A stretch of 5,906 bases of DNA. Source: Candidatus Omnitrophota bacterium (GTDB lineage: Bacteria > Omnitrophota > Gorgyraeia > 1-14-0-20-64-10 > JACQQZ01). The stretch is taken from positions 1-5,906 of the forward strand of contig JACQRF010000012.1 in assembly GCA_016206635.1 (NCBI GenBank). Reading direction: 5' to 3'. Of this stretch, positions 4,383 through 5,906 are shown piece after piece. The notes beneath the pieces are model-generated. The model made no database searches. It was not told where the DNA came from and worked only from the letters and a program-made list of their open reading frames with translations. Numbering within the stretch: the first letter of the stretch is position 1; the number at the start of each line of letters is the position of its first letter. The position numbers and the translations under genes were made by a program.

Positions 4383-5906
4383 GCCTGCCGAACCTCACTC
4401 AACGCCAGGAGTGGGAAGTACACGCTGTAGAGATGATACCGCAGGTAGAACACCCCTGGAAAGCCCGTTCCGGTCCATGGCCCATCCACCCACGCCCCAT
4501 CCGCCGGCTGGGTCCGCAGGAGGTACTCCACGCCGCGCCGGGCGGCCTGGGCCGACGCCCGCCCCAACGCCGCGAGGGCCATCACGGCCCAGGCGGTCTG
4601 CGCCGCCGTGCTCGTGCCCTGCCCGCGCCGCGAGGGGTCGTCATACGTCGCAATCGTCTCCCCCCAGCCGCCGTCGGCGTTCTGGTGAGCCGCCAACCAG
4701 TCGCCGGTTTGCTGATAGCGTGGCTGATCCAACGACTCGCCGACCGCCTTGAGGCCGCGCAGCGCGAAGCAGCTGCCATACACATAGTTGACGCCCCATC
4801 GCCCGAACCAGGCGCCGTCCGGTTCCTGGCGGTCGCGCAGGAACTGCACGGCGCGACGGACCGGCCCGTCGCGGCCGGTCATCCCGCGCCGGCCCAACAG
4901 CTCCAGCACCCGCCCCGTGATGTCGCTGGCGGAGGGGTCCAGCATCGCGTTGTGATCGGCGAACGGAAAATAGGTCAGCGCCCGGCGGTCGTTGTTCTTG
5001 TCGAACGAGCTCCAGCCGCCATCGCGGTTCTGCATGCTGAGGATCCAGGCCACCCCGCGCTGGATCGCCCGCTCGGTCTCGGGAGAGGCGGCCTCGGTCA
5101 CCCGGCCGAGCGCCAGCGCCACCATCGCCGTATCGTCCACGTCGGGATACTGCGCGTTCAGGAACTCAAAGGCCCATCCCCCCGGCGCGGCGGCGGGATT
5201 CTTCACGGCCCAGTCGCCGTAGCGGCGGATTTCCTGGGCCCGCAACCACCGGTTGGCCCGCGCCAGCGCCGGGTCATCGCCGGTGCCAGGGGGGCCTGGC
5301 CCCCCTGGCACCGGCCCCGATTCCGCCAGCGTGTACGCCGCGAGCGCCGTGTCCCACACCGGCGAGCAGCACGGCTGCACGCGGATCGTCTCCCCCTCAA
5401 CGATCTCCAACCGCTCCACCTCATGAATGGCCCGTTCCAAGATCGGATCGCCATCCTGATAGCCGAGGGCCTTCAGCGCGAACACGGCATTCACCATCGC
5501 CGGATAGATCGCCCCCAACCCATCGGCATCCACCAACCGCTCCAGGAGCCATCGCTCAGCGGCCCGCAGCGCCCGGCGGCGCCACGGTTTCCAGGCCGTC
5601 CGCTCCCAGACCTTCAACCAGACATCAGCCGCGAGGAACACCCGGCGCCAGGCGGCCGCCGCAAGAGGACGCGGCGCCACGGCCCTCGGGCCAGCGGCGC
5701 CGTCCGATGAGCGATTCGTGATCACGCTGACGCGGCGGGCCGGATCCGCCCACAACTCGTCCACCCCGAAACCCAGCGGGATCGGGACGGACGGGCGGGT
5801 CGCGTACAAGACCGCCAGCGGCACCAAGATCGTGCGCGACCAGGCCGAGACTTCGTAGATGTTGAAGGGGCACCAGGTCGGCAGCAGGATCAGCTCCGGC
5901 GGCAAG
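4355..5906 (-). CDS. shc: Squalene-hopene cyclase (N-terminus beyond the window)
   Basis: The C-terminal 516 residues are present; by comparison with 630-720-residue family members, roughly the first 150 or so are off the right edge. Residue numbers here count from the first full codon in the window. The enzyme is a monotopic membrane protein that cyclises squalene to hopene (and hopanol). Visible: PPELILLP..PFNIYE (2-17), SPVWDTALA (181-189), WAVKNPAAAPGGWAFEF (232-248), the catalytic acid motif DVDD (255-258, family DXDD), FADHNAMLDPSASDITGRVLE (315-335), and WGVNYVYG (370-377). QW repeats are QNRDGGW (292), QEPDGAW (360), QNADGGW (408) and QPADGAW (466), with GTGFPGVFYLRYHLY (479-493) near the C-terminus. 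Two oddities: residues 197-209 (GPVPGGPGPPGTG) are an extra loop encoded by a perfect palindrome, and the last residues derive from another repeat copy. All catalytic blocks are intact, so the enzyme is probably active. Confidence 0.96.
   Translation of the reverse strand, partial: LPPELILLPTWCPFNIYEVSAWSRTILVPLAVLYATRPSVPIPLGFGVDELWADPARRVSVITNRSSDGAAGPRAVAPRPLAAAAWRRVFLAADVWLKVWERTAWKPWRRRALRAAERWLLERLVDADGLGAIYPAMVNAVFALKALGYQDGDPILERAIHEVERLEIVEGETIRVQPCCSPVWDTALAAYTLAESGPVPGGPGPPGTGDDPALARANRWLRAQEIRRYGDWAVKNPAAAPGGWAFEFLNAQYPDVDDTAMVALALGRVTEAASPETERAIQRGVAWILSMQNRDGGWSSFDKNNDRRALTYFPFADHNAMLDPSASDITGRVLELLGRRGMTGRDGPVRRAVQFLRDRQEPDGAWFGRWGVNYVYGSCFALRGLKAVGESLDQPRYQQTGDWLAAHQNADGGWGETIATYDDPSRRGQGTSTAAQTAWAVMALAALGRASAQAARRGVEYLLRTQPADGAWVDGPWTGTGFPGVFYLRYHLYSVYFPLLALSEVRQARGSGPLGP
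5279..5315. repeat. Perfect 18-bp inverted repeat with 1-nt centre, inside shc
   Basis: Left arm 5279-5296 (GCCGGTGCCAGGGGGGCC) and right arm 5298-5315 are exact reverse complements around a single T at 5297. The central GGGGCCTGGCCCC differs by one base from the GGGGCCTGACCCC core of the repeat units at the end of shc, so all three probably belong to one repeat family. It is read in frame as Shc residues 197-209 (GPVPGGPGPPGTG), with no stop or frameshift. The location is the variable linker between the VWDTALA helix and the RANRWL helix, where known cyclases have a shorter turn. Confidence 0.85.

Noticed and set aside
4433..5710. 425-codon open frame on the plus strand opposite shc
   Set aside because: It is antisense to a clearly conserved cyclase. 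Its product is rich in Arg, Pro, His and Gly with no recognisable domain, as expected for a shadow frame in GC-rich DNA.
1..5906. CRISPR array, tRNA, rRNA or transposase gene
   Set aside because: No regularly spaced direct repeats, no cloverleaf or rRNA-like sequence, and no transposase motifs were seen; nearly every base is accounted for by protein genes.

Overview
The window is a GC-rich (well above 60% by eye) stretch of bacterial DNA. All real genes lie on the minus strand, packed as one apparent operon that reads from the right edge to the left. It is part of a hopanoid (bacterial pentacyclic triterpenoid lipid) biosynthesis locus. No ribosomal or other taxonomic marker is present. The base composition and gene set would fit an uncultured GC-rich group such as Methylomirabilota/NC10, Rokubacteria or Nitrospirota, but that is a guess.

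In transcription order: (1) squalene-hopene cyclase shc, missing its N-terminus at the right edge; (2) hpnH, a radical SAM enzyme that joins the adenosyl group to diploptene; (3) and (4) two small thiamine-diphosphate (TPP) proteins that together make a split phosphonopyruvate/sulfopyruvate-decarboxylase-type enzyme; (5) a PLP aminotransferase of the 2-aminoethylphosphonate:pyruvate type (PhnW/AepZ-like); (6) an HpnL-like integral membrane protein; (7) the first 20 codons of an NAD-binding sugar epimerase/dehydrogenase, probably hpnA, running off the left edge. The only gap longer than a few bases is 29 bp between shc and hpnH. The other junctions are ATGA overlaps, a 2-bp gap, and one 26-nt overlap that depends on a TTG start. 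I saw no promoter, RNA gene, CRISPR array or transposase.

The first two genes make the C35 adenosylhopane precursor of bacteriohopanepolyols. The middle three genes look like a head-group cassette: a decarboxylase converting 3-phosphonopyruvate (or sulfopyruvate) to the C2 aldehyde, and an aminotransferase converting the aldehyde to 2-aminoethylphosphonate (or taurine). Their translational coupling to hpnH and to a membrane protein suggests, as inference only, an amino-phosphonate or amino-sulfonate modified hopanoid or other membrane lipid. No PEP mutase (the step that makes phosphonopyruvate) lies in the window.

The second notable signal is a family of GC-rich palindromic repeats with a core resembling GGGGCCTGRCCCC. 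Two units sit head to head across the shc stop codon and the hpnH leader. A third, with 18-bp perfect arms, is inside the shc reading frame, where it encodes a Gly/Pro-rich loop that looks like an in-frame insertion.
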